Source: Crossiella sp. SN42 (GTDB lineage Bacteria > Actinomycetota > Actinomycetes > Mycobacteriales > Pseudonocardiaceae). Taken from it: a stretch of 64,000 nucleotides of DNA. The position numbers were made by a program, and so were the translations under genes. Each line of letters opens with the position of its first letter. Positions within the stretch are counted from its first letter, which is position 1. The DNA lies in assembly GCF_023897065.1 (NCBI RefSeq), contig NZ_JAMHIV010000002.1, positions 124,001 to 188,000 of the forward strand, given 5' to 3'. The notes below the pieces were generated by a model that saw only the letters and a list, made by a program, of their open reading frames with translations, did not search any database and was not told the origin of the DNA. Below are positions 49,288 through 57,764 of the stretch, in pieces.

Positions 49288-51330
49288 GTGAGTTCTCTTC
49301 GTGTGCTTCGCCCTGTCTTGCTACGGGTCGCGGCCGCCACCGCGTTCGTGCTGACCCTCAGCATGACCCCGGTGGCCTCGGCCGCGGACACACCCGCCCG
49401 GATCGACCTCAACGTCCTCGTCGTCACCGACGGTGGATCCTCCGCTGAGGCCTTCCGCGCCGCCCTGGTCAACGAGGGCGTGCCCAGCACCGTGGTCCGG
49501 CTGGCCGACCCGCAGCGGCCGGTGCTCACCGCCGCCTACCTCGCCGACACGGTCAACTCCACTCCCCGGGCCAAGTTCCAGGCGGTGGTGCTGCCCAACG
49601 AGGCGCCCGCCGGGCTCGCCCAAGCGGAACTGGACGCGCTGGCCGCCTACGAGAGCCGCTTCGGCATCCGCCAGGTCAACGCCTTCACCTATCCCAGCGC
49701 CAAGGTCGGCATGAACACCCCGCACTACGCGGGCCAGCTGGACGGCACTACCGCGCAGCTCACCGCGAGCGCGCTGGGCGGGGCCTTCCGCAACCTGCGC
49801 GGGCCGGTCGCGATCGAGAACGGCGACCCGGCGGTGTGGGAGGCCTACGGCTACCTCACCAACCCGGTGCCCGACGACCCGGCCACCGGCGCCACCTTCA
49901 CCCCGTACCTCACCGGCGTCTCCCCCGACGGCAGCCAGCAGGGCGTGCTGGCCGGGGTGCTCAAGCAGGGCGCCCGGGAGCAGCTGACCCTCAACGTGGC
50001 CTACAACAGCGAGCAGGCCCAGTTCAAGGTGCTCCAGCACGGGCTGATCAGCTGGCTCACCAAGGGAGTCCACTTCGGACACCACCGCTCCTACCTCAGC
50101 GTGCACATCGACGACGTCTTCGACGGCGACGACCGCTGGAGCAGCGAGCACAACTGCACCCCCGGCGACATCGACTGCCAGGGCGACGTGCCCGCGCTGC
50201 CCGCGATCCGGATGAACCCGGCCGATGTCACCAAGGTGGTGCAGTGGCAGCAGCAGCACGGGTTCAAGCTGGACATGTACTACAACGCCTATGGCAGCGA
50301 CGAGGTGGTCGCCGCCCAGGGCTCGGACCCGCTGACCACCGCGCTGCTGCAGAACCGGGGCCAGTTCCGCTGGGCCAACCACACCTACTCGCACAAGTTC
50401 CTCGGCTGCGTGCAGGACACCTCGGTGGTGCCCTGGCGGTGCGCGACCAACCCGGACGGCTCGGTGAAGTGGCTGCCCAAGGCCGACATCGTCACCGAGA
50501 TCAACAAGAACCACCAGTGGGGCGTGAACAAGGGTCTTTCCTTGCAGCGCAACGAGATGCTCGCCGGTGAGCACTCCGGCACCAAGATCCTGCCGCAGCA
50601 GCCGCTGGACAACCCCAACTACGTGGCCGCGCTGCGCGAGACCGGGGTGGCCTGGATCGGCCTGGACGCCTCCCGCGAGCCCGCGCTGCGCCAGGTGGGC
50701 ACCGCGCAGGGCGTGCCGCGCTACCCGATCTCGGTGTTCTACAACGTGGGCACCAAGGCCGAGATGGTCGACGAGTACAACTGGATCTACACCTCCCGCG
50801 CCAACGGCGGTTCCGGCATCTGCGAGGACAACCCGCAGACCACCACCTGCATCCAGCCCTTGGGCGCCAACGGTTTCGACTCCTACATCGTGCCCACCCA
50901 GGTCCGCCTGGGCATGCGGTTCATCCTCGGCAACGACGCGCGGCCGCAGTACGCGCACCAGTCCAACATCGCCGAGGAGCGGCTGCTCTACCCGATGGTC
51001 GAGGGCATGCTTTCCAGCTACCGCAACACTTTCGCCGCGAACGCGCCGATCGTGAACCCGAGGCTCTCGGAGGCGGGCACCGCGATGAAGCGGCAGAGCG
51101 CCTGGCGGGCCGCGGTCGCCGCGGGCAAGGTCTCCGGCTACCTGCTCAACGGCCGGGTGCACACCATCGCGCCCAGCGGGCTGGACGTGCCGGTGACGGT
51201 GCCGGAGGGCACCCGCACGCCCGGTCTGCTCGGGCTGCCCGGCCCGCTGTGGGGCCAGGCCTACGCCGGTGAGCGCTCGGACTGGCGGCGCAGCACCGGT
51301 GGCACGTTCACCCTCGTGCTGCCGGCCTGA
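49288..51330 (+). CDS. Secreted Agd3-like (CE18-type) polysaccharide deacetylase
   Basis: A 680-residue exported protein with signal peptide (~1-33, ending VASA). A ~240-residue N-terminal region with a Rossmann-like start (LNVLVVTDGGSSAEAFRAAL) would match the extra domains of Agd3. A NodB-like barrel begins at ~270 with SVHIDDVFDGDDRW (metal Asp pair) and continues to WANHTYSHKFLG (HxxxH zinc motif, ~365). In fungi Agd3 de-N-acetylates galactosaminogalactan, making it cationic and adhesive. It is the first gene of the eight-gene operon and five bases from the PelF-like gene. The GTG at 49288 is chosen for signal-peptide length and GGGG five bases upstream; an ATG at 49273 is possible. The family call rests on motifs and on neighbours from the same pathway. 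Confidence 0.72.
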   Translation: MSSLRVLRPVLLRVAAATAFVLTLSMTPVASAADTPARIDLNVLVVTDGGSSAEAFRAALVNEGVPSTVVRLADPQRPVLTAAYLADTVNSTPRAKFQAVVLPNEAPAGLAQAELDALAAYESRFGIRQVNAFTYPSAKVGMNTPHYAGQLDGTTAQLTASALGGAFRNLRGPVAIENGDPAVWEAYGYLTNPVPDDPATGATFTPYLTGVSPDGSQQGVLAGVLKQGAREQLTLNVAYNSEQAQFKVLQHGLISWLTKGVHFGHHRSYLSVHIDDVFDGDDRWSSEHNCTPGDIDCQGDVPALPAIRMNPADVTKVVQWQQQHGFKLDMYYNAYGSDEVVAAQGSDPLTTALLQNRGQFRWANHTYSHKFLGCVQDTSVVPWRCATNPDGSVKWLPKADIVTEINKNHQWGVNKGLSLQRNEMLAGEHSGTKILPQQPLDNPNYVAALRETGVAWIGLDASREPALRQVGTAQGVPRYPISVFYNVGTKAEMVDEYNWIYTSRANGGSGICEDNPQTTTCIQPLGANGFDSYIVPTQVRLGMRFILGNDARPQYAHQSNIAEERLLYPMVEGMLSSYRNTFAANAPIVNPRLSEAGTAMKRQSAWRAAVAAGKVSGYLLNGRVHTIAPSGLDVPVTVPEGTRTPGLLGLPGPLWGQAYAGERSDWRRSTGGTFTLVLPA

Positions 51331-51335
51331 CTCCG

Positions 51336-52784
51336 ATGGACGTCGCGCTGATGACCGAGGGCACCTACCCGCACAGCTTCGGCGGGGTGAGCGTGTGGTG
51401 CGACCAGCTCGTGCGCGGGCTGCCGCAACACCGGTTCCACCTGCTGGCGCTGGTCTCCACCGGGCAGGAGCCCACCGCGTGGGAGCTGCCGCCCAACGTG
51501 GCCTCGCTGACGCTGGTCCCGCTGTGGGGCGCCGACCACCACGGCCGCAGGCCGGGGCGGCGGGCCCTGCGCGGGTTCGGCGAGCTGTTCCGGGAGCTGC
51601 TGGCCACGCTCACCGTGGCCGGACTGCCGGACAAGGCGGCCCGCTTCACCACCGTGCTGCGCGCCCTGTTCGACTACAGCCGGCAGCACGACCTCTCGGC
51701 CAGCCTGCGCGATGAGGACGCGGTGCGGGCGATGATGGCCGCCTGGCGGGACTGGCCCGCCGAGCTGGGCAAGCCGCCGACGGTGGCGGACGCGGTGACC
51801 GCGGTCGAGCTGCTGGAGCACTCGCTCCGGCCGCTGGCCGCGCCACCGATCCTGGCCGACGTCTCGCACTGCGTGGCCAACGGGCTGGCCGCGCTGCCCG
51901 CGCTCACCGCCCACTGGTGCCACCAGACCCCGCTGCTGCTCACCGAGCACGGGATCTACCTGCGGGAGCGCTACCTGGGCTACCGCAACTCGCCCTACCG
52001 GCACCCGGTGAAGGCGCTGCACCTGGCCTTCTTCCGGCAGGTGTGCGAGCTGGCCTACCGCACCGCGGCGCTGGTGGCGCCCGGCAACATCTACAACAAG
52101 CGCTGGGAGGAGCGGCTGGGCACCGACCCGGCCCTCATCCGCACCGTCTACAACGGCGTCGACCCGGCCGACTTCCCCGCGGTGGAGGCCGAACCCGAGG
52201 TGCCCACGCTGAGCTGGGCGGGCCGGGTGGACCCGATCAAGGACCTGGAGACCCTGATCAAGGCCTTCGCGCTGGTCTGCGAGCAGGTGCCGAAGGTGCG
52301 GCTGCGCCTCTTCGGCGGCACCCCCAAGGGCGGCGAGGCCTACGCCAACCGCTGCAAGGAGCTGGCGAACAGCCTGGGCGTCGGCGACCGGGTGCTCTTC
52401 GAGGGCCGGGTGGAGGACATCAGGGACGCCTACGTGGCCGGGCACGTGGTGGTGCTCTCCAGCATCTCCGAGGGCTTCCCGTACACCCTGATCGAGGCGA
52501 TGACGGTGGGCCGCGCCTGCGTGGCCACCGACGTCGGCGGGGTGCCGGAGGCCGTGGGCGACACCGGGATCGTGGTGCCGCCACGGGATCCGGCGGCCAT
52601 GGCGCAGGCCTGCGTGCGGCTGCTGGCCGACCGGGACCTGCGGCACGCGATGGCCGCCGCGGCCCGGCACCGCGCGCTGGAGCTGTTCACCGTGGACAAG
52701 GCGGTGGGCACCTTCGACGAGCTCTACACCGGGCTCGGCGTGGTCACCGAGCAGGCGCGCGCGCTCACGGCGGCCGCGTCATGA
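51336..52784 (+). CDS. PelF-like GT4 glycosyltransferase
   Basis: A 482-residue cytosolic glycosyltransferase. The N-terminus MDVALMTEGTYPHSFGGVSV, then WCDQLVRGL, is diagnostic of PelF, the polymerising GT4 of Pel exopolysaccharide, which uses UDP-GalNAc-type donors. TEHGIYLRERY (~205) and VYNGVDPADF are also PelF-like. The C-terminal GT-B half has SWAGRVDPIKDLETLI and the E-x7-E motif in SEGFPYTLIEAM. It starts five bases after the deacetylase stop and overlaps the membrane protein by ATGA, so the three are translationally coupled. It probably polymerises the GalNAc-containing chain at the membrane. Confidence 0.88.
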   Translation: MDVALMTEGTYPHSFGGVSVWCDQLVRGLPQHRFHLLALVSTGQEPTAWELPPNVASLTLVPLWGADHHGRRPGRRALRGFGELFRELLATLTVAGLPDKAARFTTVLRALFDYSRQHDLSASLRDEDAVRAMMAAWRDWPAELGKPPTVADAVTAVELLEHSLRPLAAPPILADVSHCVANGLAALPALTAHWCHQTPLLLTEHGIYLRERYLGYRNSPYRHPVKALHLAFFRQVCELAYRTAALVAPGNIYNKRWEERLGTDPALIRTVYNGVDPADFPAVEAEPEVPTLSWAGRVDPIKDLETLIKAFALVCEQVPKVRLRLFGGTPKGGEAYANRCKELANSLGVGDRVLFEGRVEDIRDAYVAGHVVVLSSISEGFPYTLIEAMTVGRACVATDVGGVPEAVGDTGIVVPPRDPAAMAQACVRLLADRDLRHAMAAAARHRALELFTVDKAVGTFDELYTGLGVVTEQARALTAAAS

Positions 52785-54238
52785 GCGCGGGCACCGTGCC
52801 CGAGCTGGAGCACATCGGCGTGCTCGGCCTCCCGCAGGCGCTGCCGGATGTGCGCACCCTGGACATCCCGCCGCGGCTGCGCGAGCTGGCGCACCGGTTC
52901 GAGTCCTTGTGCGCCAACGCGGTCGACCCGCTGGAGGTGGCCGCGGGGCTGGAGGCCGACGGGCTCTCCGACCAGGCGGTCAAGGCCCGCTACGGCTGTC
53001 CCGACGTGTTCTCCCTGGCCGAGGAGCTGTTCCGGCTGGTGCCGCGCGCGCCGGCCGAACCGGCCCCGCAGCCCGAGGTCTGGGCGGCCAACCCGAAGCT
53101 GCACCTGCTGCGCGGCGTGCTCTTCGCGCTGCCCGGCCTGGGTTACACCGCGGCGACCCCGCTGCTGGTGCGACCGGCGGCGCTGGCGGTGCTGGTGGGC
53201 TCGCTGGTGCTGTCCTGGACGCTGAGCCAGGGTCTGTCCTACCTGGGCTACGTCCGGCTCGGCCAGGGCCGGGCGGCGGCGTCGTACTCGGTGCTGCGCC
53301 ACGGGTTGTTCGCCTGCGGCGCGCTGGTCGCGCTGCTGTCCACCGGGCTGGCCGTGGCCAGCGACGCGGGCTGGGCGGTGCTGGCCCTGGGCATCGGGCA
53401 GGGCGTCTACCTGCTGGCGGCCACCGTGCTGCTGGTGCGCGGCGCGGAGTTGTTGCTGCTGCTGGCCCTGACGCCCGCGGTGCTGGCCGGTGGCCTGCAC
53501 CTGCTCGGCGACCACCGGCTGCTGCCGCACTGGGCCGAGCTGCTCGGCCTGATCGGCTCGGTGCTGCTCACCACCGGGTTCGCCCTCTGGCGGACCAGAC
53601 CGGCGAACCCGGTGCGGGACAAGGCCAAGCTCGGCTGGACCGAGCTGCGCAATGCGCTGCCGCACGCGCTGTTCGGCCTGTGCGCGGCCGGGTTGCTCGC
53701 GCTGCCGGTGGTGTGGGCGGTGCTGCCGGGCGCGCCGGAGATCCCGGGCGCGGCACTGGCCGCGCTGCCGATCTCGCTGAGCATGGGCATCGCCGAGTGG
53801 TGCCTGTTCGGCTACCGCAGGCGGATGGGCCGCCTGCTGCGGGAGAGCACCTCGCTGCCCGGCTTCGCCCGGCGTTCCCGGTTCGTGCTCACCGGGGTGC
53901 TGACCCGCTACCTGCTCGCCGCGGCCGCGCTGTGCGCCGTGGTGCTGCTCGCCGTGCCGGGGGCCATCCCCGCCGCGGTGCCCACCTACACCGCCTACCT
54001 CGCCCTCGGTGGCGCCCTGTTCCTCGCCCTGCTGGTTCAGGCGCTGGGGCTCAACACCATCGCGCTGCTCGCCTGCGGCGCGGCGCTGGCCGCCGAGGTG
54101 GCCTTCACCCTCACCGGCGGGGCCGGGCACTGGCCGCTGGGCACCGTGTGGGTGCAGCTGTCCGTCGCACTGGCCCTGCTCCTGGTCCTGTACTGCCACG
54201 CGGCCGGCTCGCTCGGCAGCGCGGTCCGCCACCGCTAG
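52781..54238 (+). CDS. Polytopic membrane protein of the exopolysaccharide operon (PelG-like role proposed)
   Basis: A 485-residue protein. A ~100-residue cytosolic N-terminal domain (RELAHRFESLCANAV, DGLSDQAVKARYGCPDVFSL) is followed by about 11-12 membrane helices from ~105 to the C-terminus. I recognise no exact family. Size, helix number and position directly after the PelF-like gene parallel PelG, the 12-helix flippase-like partner of PelF. The fungal Gt4c combines a GT4 domain with membrane helices in one chain. An export or synthase-partner role is therefore inferred from context. Confidence 0.78.
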   Translation: MSAGTVPELEHIGVLGLPQALPDVRTLDIPPRLRELAHRFESLCANAVDPLEVAAGLEADGLSDQAVKARYGCPDVFSLAEELFRLVPRAPAEPAPQPEVWAANPKLHLLRGVLFALPGLGYTAATPLLVRPAALAVLVGSLVLSWTLSQGLSYLGYVRLGQGRAAASYSVLRHGLFACGALVALLSTGLAVASDAGWAVLALGIGQGVYLLAATVLLVRGAELLLLLALTPAVLAGGLHLLGDHRLLPHWAELLGLIGSVLLTTGFALWRTRPANPVRDKAKLGWTELRNALPHALFGLCAAGLLALPVVWAVLPGAPEIPGAALAALPISLSMGIAEWCLFGYRRRMGRLLRESTSLPGFARRSRFVLTGVLTRYLLAAAALCAVVLLAVPGAIPAAVPTYTAYLALGGALFLALLVQALGLNTIALLACGAALAAEVAFTLTGGAGHWPLGTVWVQLSVALALLLVLYCHAAGSLGSAVRHR

Positions 54239-54273
54239 CAAACCCAGTCCCGCCAACAAGAAAGAGGCACATC

Positions 54274-55269
54274 GTGTCCAACGTCGTCGCCGTTACCGGC
54301 GCCGAGGGCTTCATCGGCTCCCACCTGGTCGAGCGCCTGGTCGCGCACGGCCACCGGGTGCGCGCCATGGTGCTCTACAACTCCTTCGGCTCCTGGGGCT
54401 GGCTGGACTCGCTGCCGGCCGAGGTGCTGGACCAGGTCGACGTCGTGCTGGGCGACGTCCGGGACCAGGCCAGCGCCCGCGAGCTCATCGAGGGCGCCGA
54501 GGCCGTCTACCACCTGGCCGCGCTGATCGCGATCCCCTACTCCTACCGCGCGCCACGGTCCTATGTGGACACCAACGTGATCGGCACGCTGAACGTGCTG
54601 GACGCGGTGCGCGCCGAGCAGACCCCCAGGCTGGTGCACACCTCCACCAGCGAGACCTACGGCACCGCGCTGACCGTGCCGATCAGCGAGGCGCACCCGT
54701 TGCAGGGCCAGTCCCCCTACGCCGCCTCCAAGATCGGCGCGGACAAGCTGGTCGAGTCCTACCAGCTCAGCTTCGACGTGCCCGCGGTGACGCTGCGGCC
54801 GTTCAACACCTTCGGCCCGCGCCAGTCCGCCCGCGCGGTGATCCCCACCGTGATCAGCCAGCTGGCCGCCGGGGCCACCGAGCTGAAGCTGGGCGCGCTG
54901 GACCCGACCCGCGACTTCCTCTACGTCAAGGACACCGCGGCCGCCTTCCACACCCTGGGCACCGCACCGGCCTCAGCCGTGGTGGGCGAGCTGTTCAACG
55001 CCGGCACCGGCGAGGAGGTCTCCATCGGGCAGCTGGCCGAGGACCTGGTGCGGGTGATGGGCGTGGACGCGGTGGTCACCGAGGACGCCCAGCGCATCCG
55101 GCCGAAGAACTCCGAGGTGCAGCGGCTGGTGTGCGACGCGGCGAAGCTGCGTGAGCGCACCGGCTGGGCCCCGGCGCACACCAGGGACGAGGGCCTGGCC
55201 GAGACCATCGAGTGGTTCCGGGACCCGGCCAACCTGGCGCACTACAAGCCCGGCATCTACACCCAGTGA
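54274..55269 (+). CDS. Extended SDR nucleotide-sugar 4,6-dehydratase/epimerase (LegB-like)
   Basis: A 331-residue NAD(P)-dependent enzyme acting on a nucleotide sugar. It has the GAEGFIGSH dinucleotide motif at residue ~9, the LegB-type stretch MVLYNSFGSWGWLDSLP (~34), the catalytic STSETYG and YAASK pair, and TLRPFNTFGPRQS. The GTG start at 54274 has AAAGAGG seven bases upstream. Beside a GalNAc-type polymerase it may supply the activated sugar, by 4-epimerisation or dehydration. The sequence alone does not separate these reactions. Confidence 0.85.
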   Translation: MSNVVAVTGAEGFIGSHLVERLVAHGHRVRAMVLYNSFGSWGWLDSLPAEVLDQVDVVLGDVRDQASARELIEGAEAVYHLAALIAIPYSYRAPRSYVDTNVIGTLNVLDAVRAEQTPRLVHTSTSETYGTALTVPISEAHPLQGQSPYAASKIGADKLVESYQLSFDVPAVTLRPFNTFGPRQSARAVIPTVISQLAAGATELKLGALDPTRDFLYVKDTAAAFHTLGTAPASAVVGELFNAGTGEEVSIGQLAEDLVRVMGVDAVVTEDAQRIRPKNSEVQRLVCDAAKLRERTGWAPAHTRDEGLAETIEWFRDPANLAHYKPGIYTQ

Positions 55270-55298
55270 CCAACCAGACAGGACAAGGGGCAACGACG

Positions 55299-56045
55299 AT
55301 GCACGCGATCATCCTGGCCGGTGGCAAGGGCGTCCGGCTGCGGCCGTACACCACCTGCCTGCCCAAGCCGCTGGTGCCCATCGGCGACGAGTTCTCCATC
55401 CTGGACATCGTGATGACCCAGTTGGCGCACAGCGGTTTCCGCAGCGCCACCCTGGCCATCGGCTACCTCGGCGACCTGATCCGCTCCTACGTCGGCGACG
55501 GCGGCAAGTGGGGCATGGCGGTGGACTACGCCGAGGAGGAGAACCCACTGGGCACCATCGGCCCGGTGGTGCAGCTGCTGGACTCGCTGCCGGAGCACTT
55601 CCTGGTGATGAACGGCGACGTGCTCACCGACCTGGACTACGGCGCGCTGCTGCGCAGGCACAGCGCGGAGAACGCGCCGCTGACCGTGGCCACCTACCAG
55701 CGCCAGGTGAAGATCGACTTCGGCGTGCTGAGCGCGGCGGACGGCAAGATCGTGGAGTTCACCGAGAAGCCGACCCTGGACTACCGGGTCAGCATGGGCG
55801 TCTACGGGGTCAGCCGGGAGGCGCTGCGCGGCTACACGCCGGGGCTGCCGCTGGGCTTCGACGAGCTGGTGCTGGACCTGCTCAAGACCGACACCCCGCC
55901 CAGCAGCTACGAGTTCGACGGCTACTGGCTGGACATCGGCCGCCCGGACGACTACGACCGGGCCAACGCCGAGTTCCCGGTGCTGCGGCACAGCCTGCTC
56001 AAGGACACGCCGTTGCAGCACCCGCCGCTGAAGGTGCCCGCCTGA
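55299..56045 (+). CDS. Sugar-nucleotide pyrophosphorylase (NTP_transferase family)
   Basis: A 248-residue nucleotidyltransferase that couples a sugar 1-phosphate to NTP. It has the N-terminal AIILAGGKGVRLRPYTTCLPK (Lys/Arg substrate clamp; 3-23), MNGDVLTDLDY (metal Asp, ~107) and FTEKPTLDYRVSMGVYG (~150). There is no C-terminal acyltransferase repeat. AAGGGG lies nine bases before the ATG at 55299. The frame is open upstream inside the SDR gene but has no start signal there. It probably makes the donor for the operon's polymer. Confidence 0.88.
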   Translation: MHAIILAGGKGVRLRPYTTCLPKPLVPIGDEFSILDIVMTQLAHSGFRSATLAIGYLGDLIRSYVGDGGKWGMAVDYAEEENPLGTIGPVVQLLDSLPEHFLVMNGDVLTDLDYGALLRRHSAENAPLTVATYQRQVKIDFGVLSAADGKIVEFTEKPTLDYRVSMGVYGVSREALRGYTPGLPLGFDELVLDLLKTDTPPSSYEFDGYWLDIGRPDDYDRANAEFPVLRHSLLKDTPLQHPPLKVPA

Positions 56046-56136
56046 GACCGGCGGCCCCCGGAGACGACCGACCCGCCGTCCGCCGTCTCCACCGTCCACA
56101 ATGACCGTCCACATCAGACAATCTGAGGAGATCGCA

Positions 56137-57054
56137 GTGCCCCGCGTGTTGTTGCTCGGCGCCACCGGCTTCATCGGCAGGCACGTCCACCGGCGGCTCA
56201 CCGAGCGGGCCGGCCTGGAGGTCGTGACGGTCGCGCGCGGGCCACTGCCCTCTTCCTCCTGGCACATCCGGCTCGACCTGACAGCCGAAAACGCTCACCC
56301 GATCGGGGGACTGCTCGCGCGGACCGCCCCCGACATCGTGATCAACTGCGCCGGTCTGGTCGGCGGCGATCCCGCCGATCTGGCCGCCTGCAACATAGAT
56401 CTGCCCGCCGCGCTGGTGCGGGCCGCGCTGTGCGGCCCCGCGCGAGTGCGTCTGGTGCATCTCGGTTCGGCTGCGGAATACGGCAGGGTGGTGACGGGCG
56501 AGCCCGTCACCGAGCAGACTCCGACACGACCGGTCGGCGTCTACGGGATCACCAAGCTGGCCGCCAGCCGGTTGGTCTGCCTTGCCCGCGTGGCAGGCCT
56601 GGATGCCGTGGTACTGCGGGTGTTCAACCCGATCGGCCCCGGATCACCGCCCGGCAACGTCGCCGGAAGGCTGGCCCAGGAGCTGCTTCGGGCCCAAGCG
56701 GAGGGCGACGAGGTCCGGCTCGGCCCGCTCTCCGCGGTGCGGGACTTCATCGACGTCCGGGACGTCGCCGAGGCGGTCTACGCCGCGGCACTGGCCCCGG
56801 AGATCGGTGACCCCGTGCTCAACGTCGGCAGTGGAGAGGGAGTCACGGTGGGCGAGCTGGCCAAGGCGCTCACCGGGATAGCCGGTTACACCGGCCCGAT
56901 CAGGCAGGCTGACGCAGGCTCCGCGCGCTCGGCGGAGGTGCCGTGGCAGCAGGCCGAGATCAGCGCGATCGGGAAGGCCCTCGACTGGCGGCCCGCCATC
57001 GACTTGGCCACCTCGCTATCGGACCTCTGGCAGGAGGCGCAATGCCGCACATGA
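56137..57054 (+). CDS. NAD-dependent epimerase/dehydratase (second SDR of the operon)
   Basis: A 305-residue extended SDR. GATGFIGRH (~8), NCAGLVGGDPADLAACN, VHLGSAAEYG (catalytic Ser) and YGITK (Tyr/Lys pair), then LRVFNPIGPGSPPGN. The GTG at 56137 was chosen over the ATG at 56101 because GAGGAG sits six bases before it and the Rossmann strand then begins at residue 3. Its base composition is slightly less biased than its neighbours'. It overlaps the GH135 gene by 13 bp. Substrate unknown; UDP-sugar epimerase is the simplest reading. Confidence 0.85.
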   Translation: MPRVLLLGATGFIGRHVHRRLTERAGLEVVTVARGPLPSSSWHIRLDLTAENAHPIGGLLARTAPDIVINCAGLVGGDPADLAACNIDLPAALVRAALCGPARVRLVHLGSAAEYGRVVTGEPVTEQTPTRPVGVYGITKLAASRLVCLARVAGLDAVVLRVFNPIGPGSPPGNVAGRLAQELLRAQAEGDEVRLGPLSAVRDFIDVRDVAEAVYAAALAPEIGDPVLNVGSGEGVTVGELAKALTGIAGYTGPIRQADAGSARSAEVPWQQAEISAIGKALDWRPAIDLATSLSDLWQEAQCRT

Positions 57055-57764
57055 CCATGGAACCGGACCGCGGGCTGCTCGCGGTTCCGGCCTACTTCCA
57101 CCCCACCACCGCCCCGGCCGACTGGCAGACGCTGGTCAGCGCCGCGGAGTACCTGCGCCTGGTGATCCTCAACATCGACAGCGGCCCAGGGCTGGCGAAG
57201 GAGATCATGTTCAGCGCCGTGGTGCAGCGGCTCAAGCTGGCCGGCATCCCGGTGATGGGCTACGTGGACACCGGCTACGGGCGCTGCTCGCGGGAGCTGG
57301 TGCAGCGCCAGATCGCCCGCTACCACGCCTGGTACCGGGTGGACGGGGTGTTCTTCGACCAGGTCTCGGCCGATGCCGAGCACCTGCCGCAGTACAAGAG
57401 CCTGGCCGCCGCGGCCCGCGGGATGGGCGCGCGCACGGTGGTGTTCAACCACGGCGTCTACCCGGCCTACGGGTACGCCAAGCTGGCCGACCTGCTGGTC
57501 ACCTTCGAGGGACGGCTGCGCGAGCACGAGAACCTCAAGGTCCCGGCCTGGGCCTACGGCATGCCGGCCCAGCGGTTCTGCCACCTGGTCTACGGCACGC
57601 CGAGGGGCGAGACCGAACGGACGTTGCAGCGGGCCTCGCGGTTCAACGCGGGCGCGGTGTACGTGACCGACCTGGACGGAGCGAACCCGTGGCGACGACT
57701 TGCGGGGCATTTCAACCGGCAGACCCTGGCCGTCGGCCGCTGCGGCCCACGACGGGTCTCCTGA
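57042..57764 (+). CDS. Spherulin-4/GH135 glycoside hydrolase (Sph3-like)
   Basis: A 240-residue protein matching the spherulation-specific family 4 throughout: LLAVPAYFHPTTAPADW (~12), LVILNIDSGPG (~42), GYVDTGYGRCSRELV (~72), WYRVDGVFFDQVSADA (~98), LLVTFEGRLREHE (~153) and RFCHLVYGTPRGE. GH135 is founded by Aspergillus Sph3, an endo-acting N-acetylgalactosaminidase needed for galactosaminogalactan synthesis. No signal peptide is visible, so it is either cytosolic or exported by another route, which is odd for such an enzyme. GGAGG lies just before the ATG. Its end overlaps the GH114 gene by 76 bp. Confidence 0.88.
   Translation: MPHMTMEPDRGLLAVPAYFHPTTAPADWQTLVSAAEYLRLVILNIDSGPGLAKEIMFSAVVQRLKLAGIPVMGYVDTGYGRCSRELVQRQIARYHAWYRVDGVFFDQVSADAEHLPQYKSLAAAARGMGARTVVFNHGVYPAYGYAKLADLLVTFEGRLREHENLKVPAWAYGMPAQRFCHLVYGTPRGETERTLQRASRFNAGAVYVTDLDGANPWRRLAGHFNRQTLAVGRCGPRRVS

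Noticed and set aside
49255-51330. Longer start for the deacetylase
   Set aside because: The 11 extra residues would sit before the signal peptide and have no ribosome-binding site; 49288 gives a normal signal peptide.
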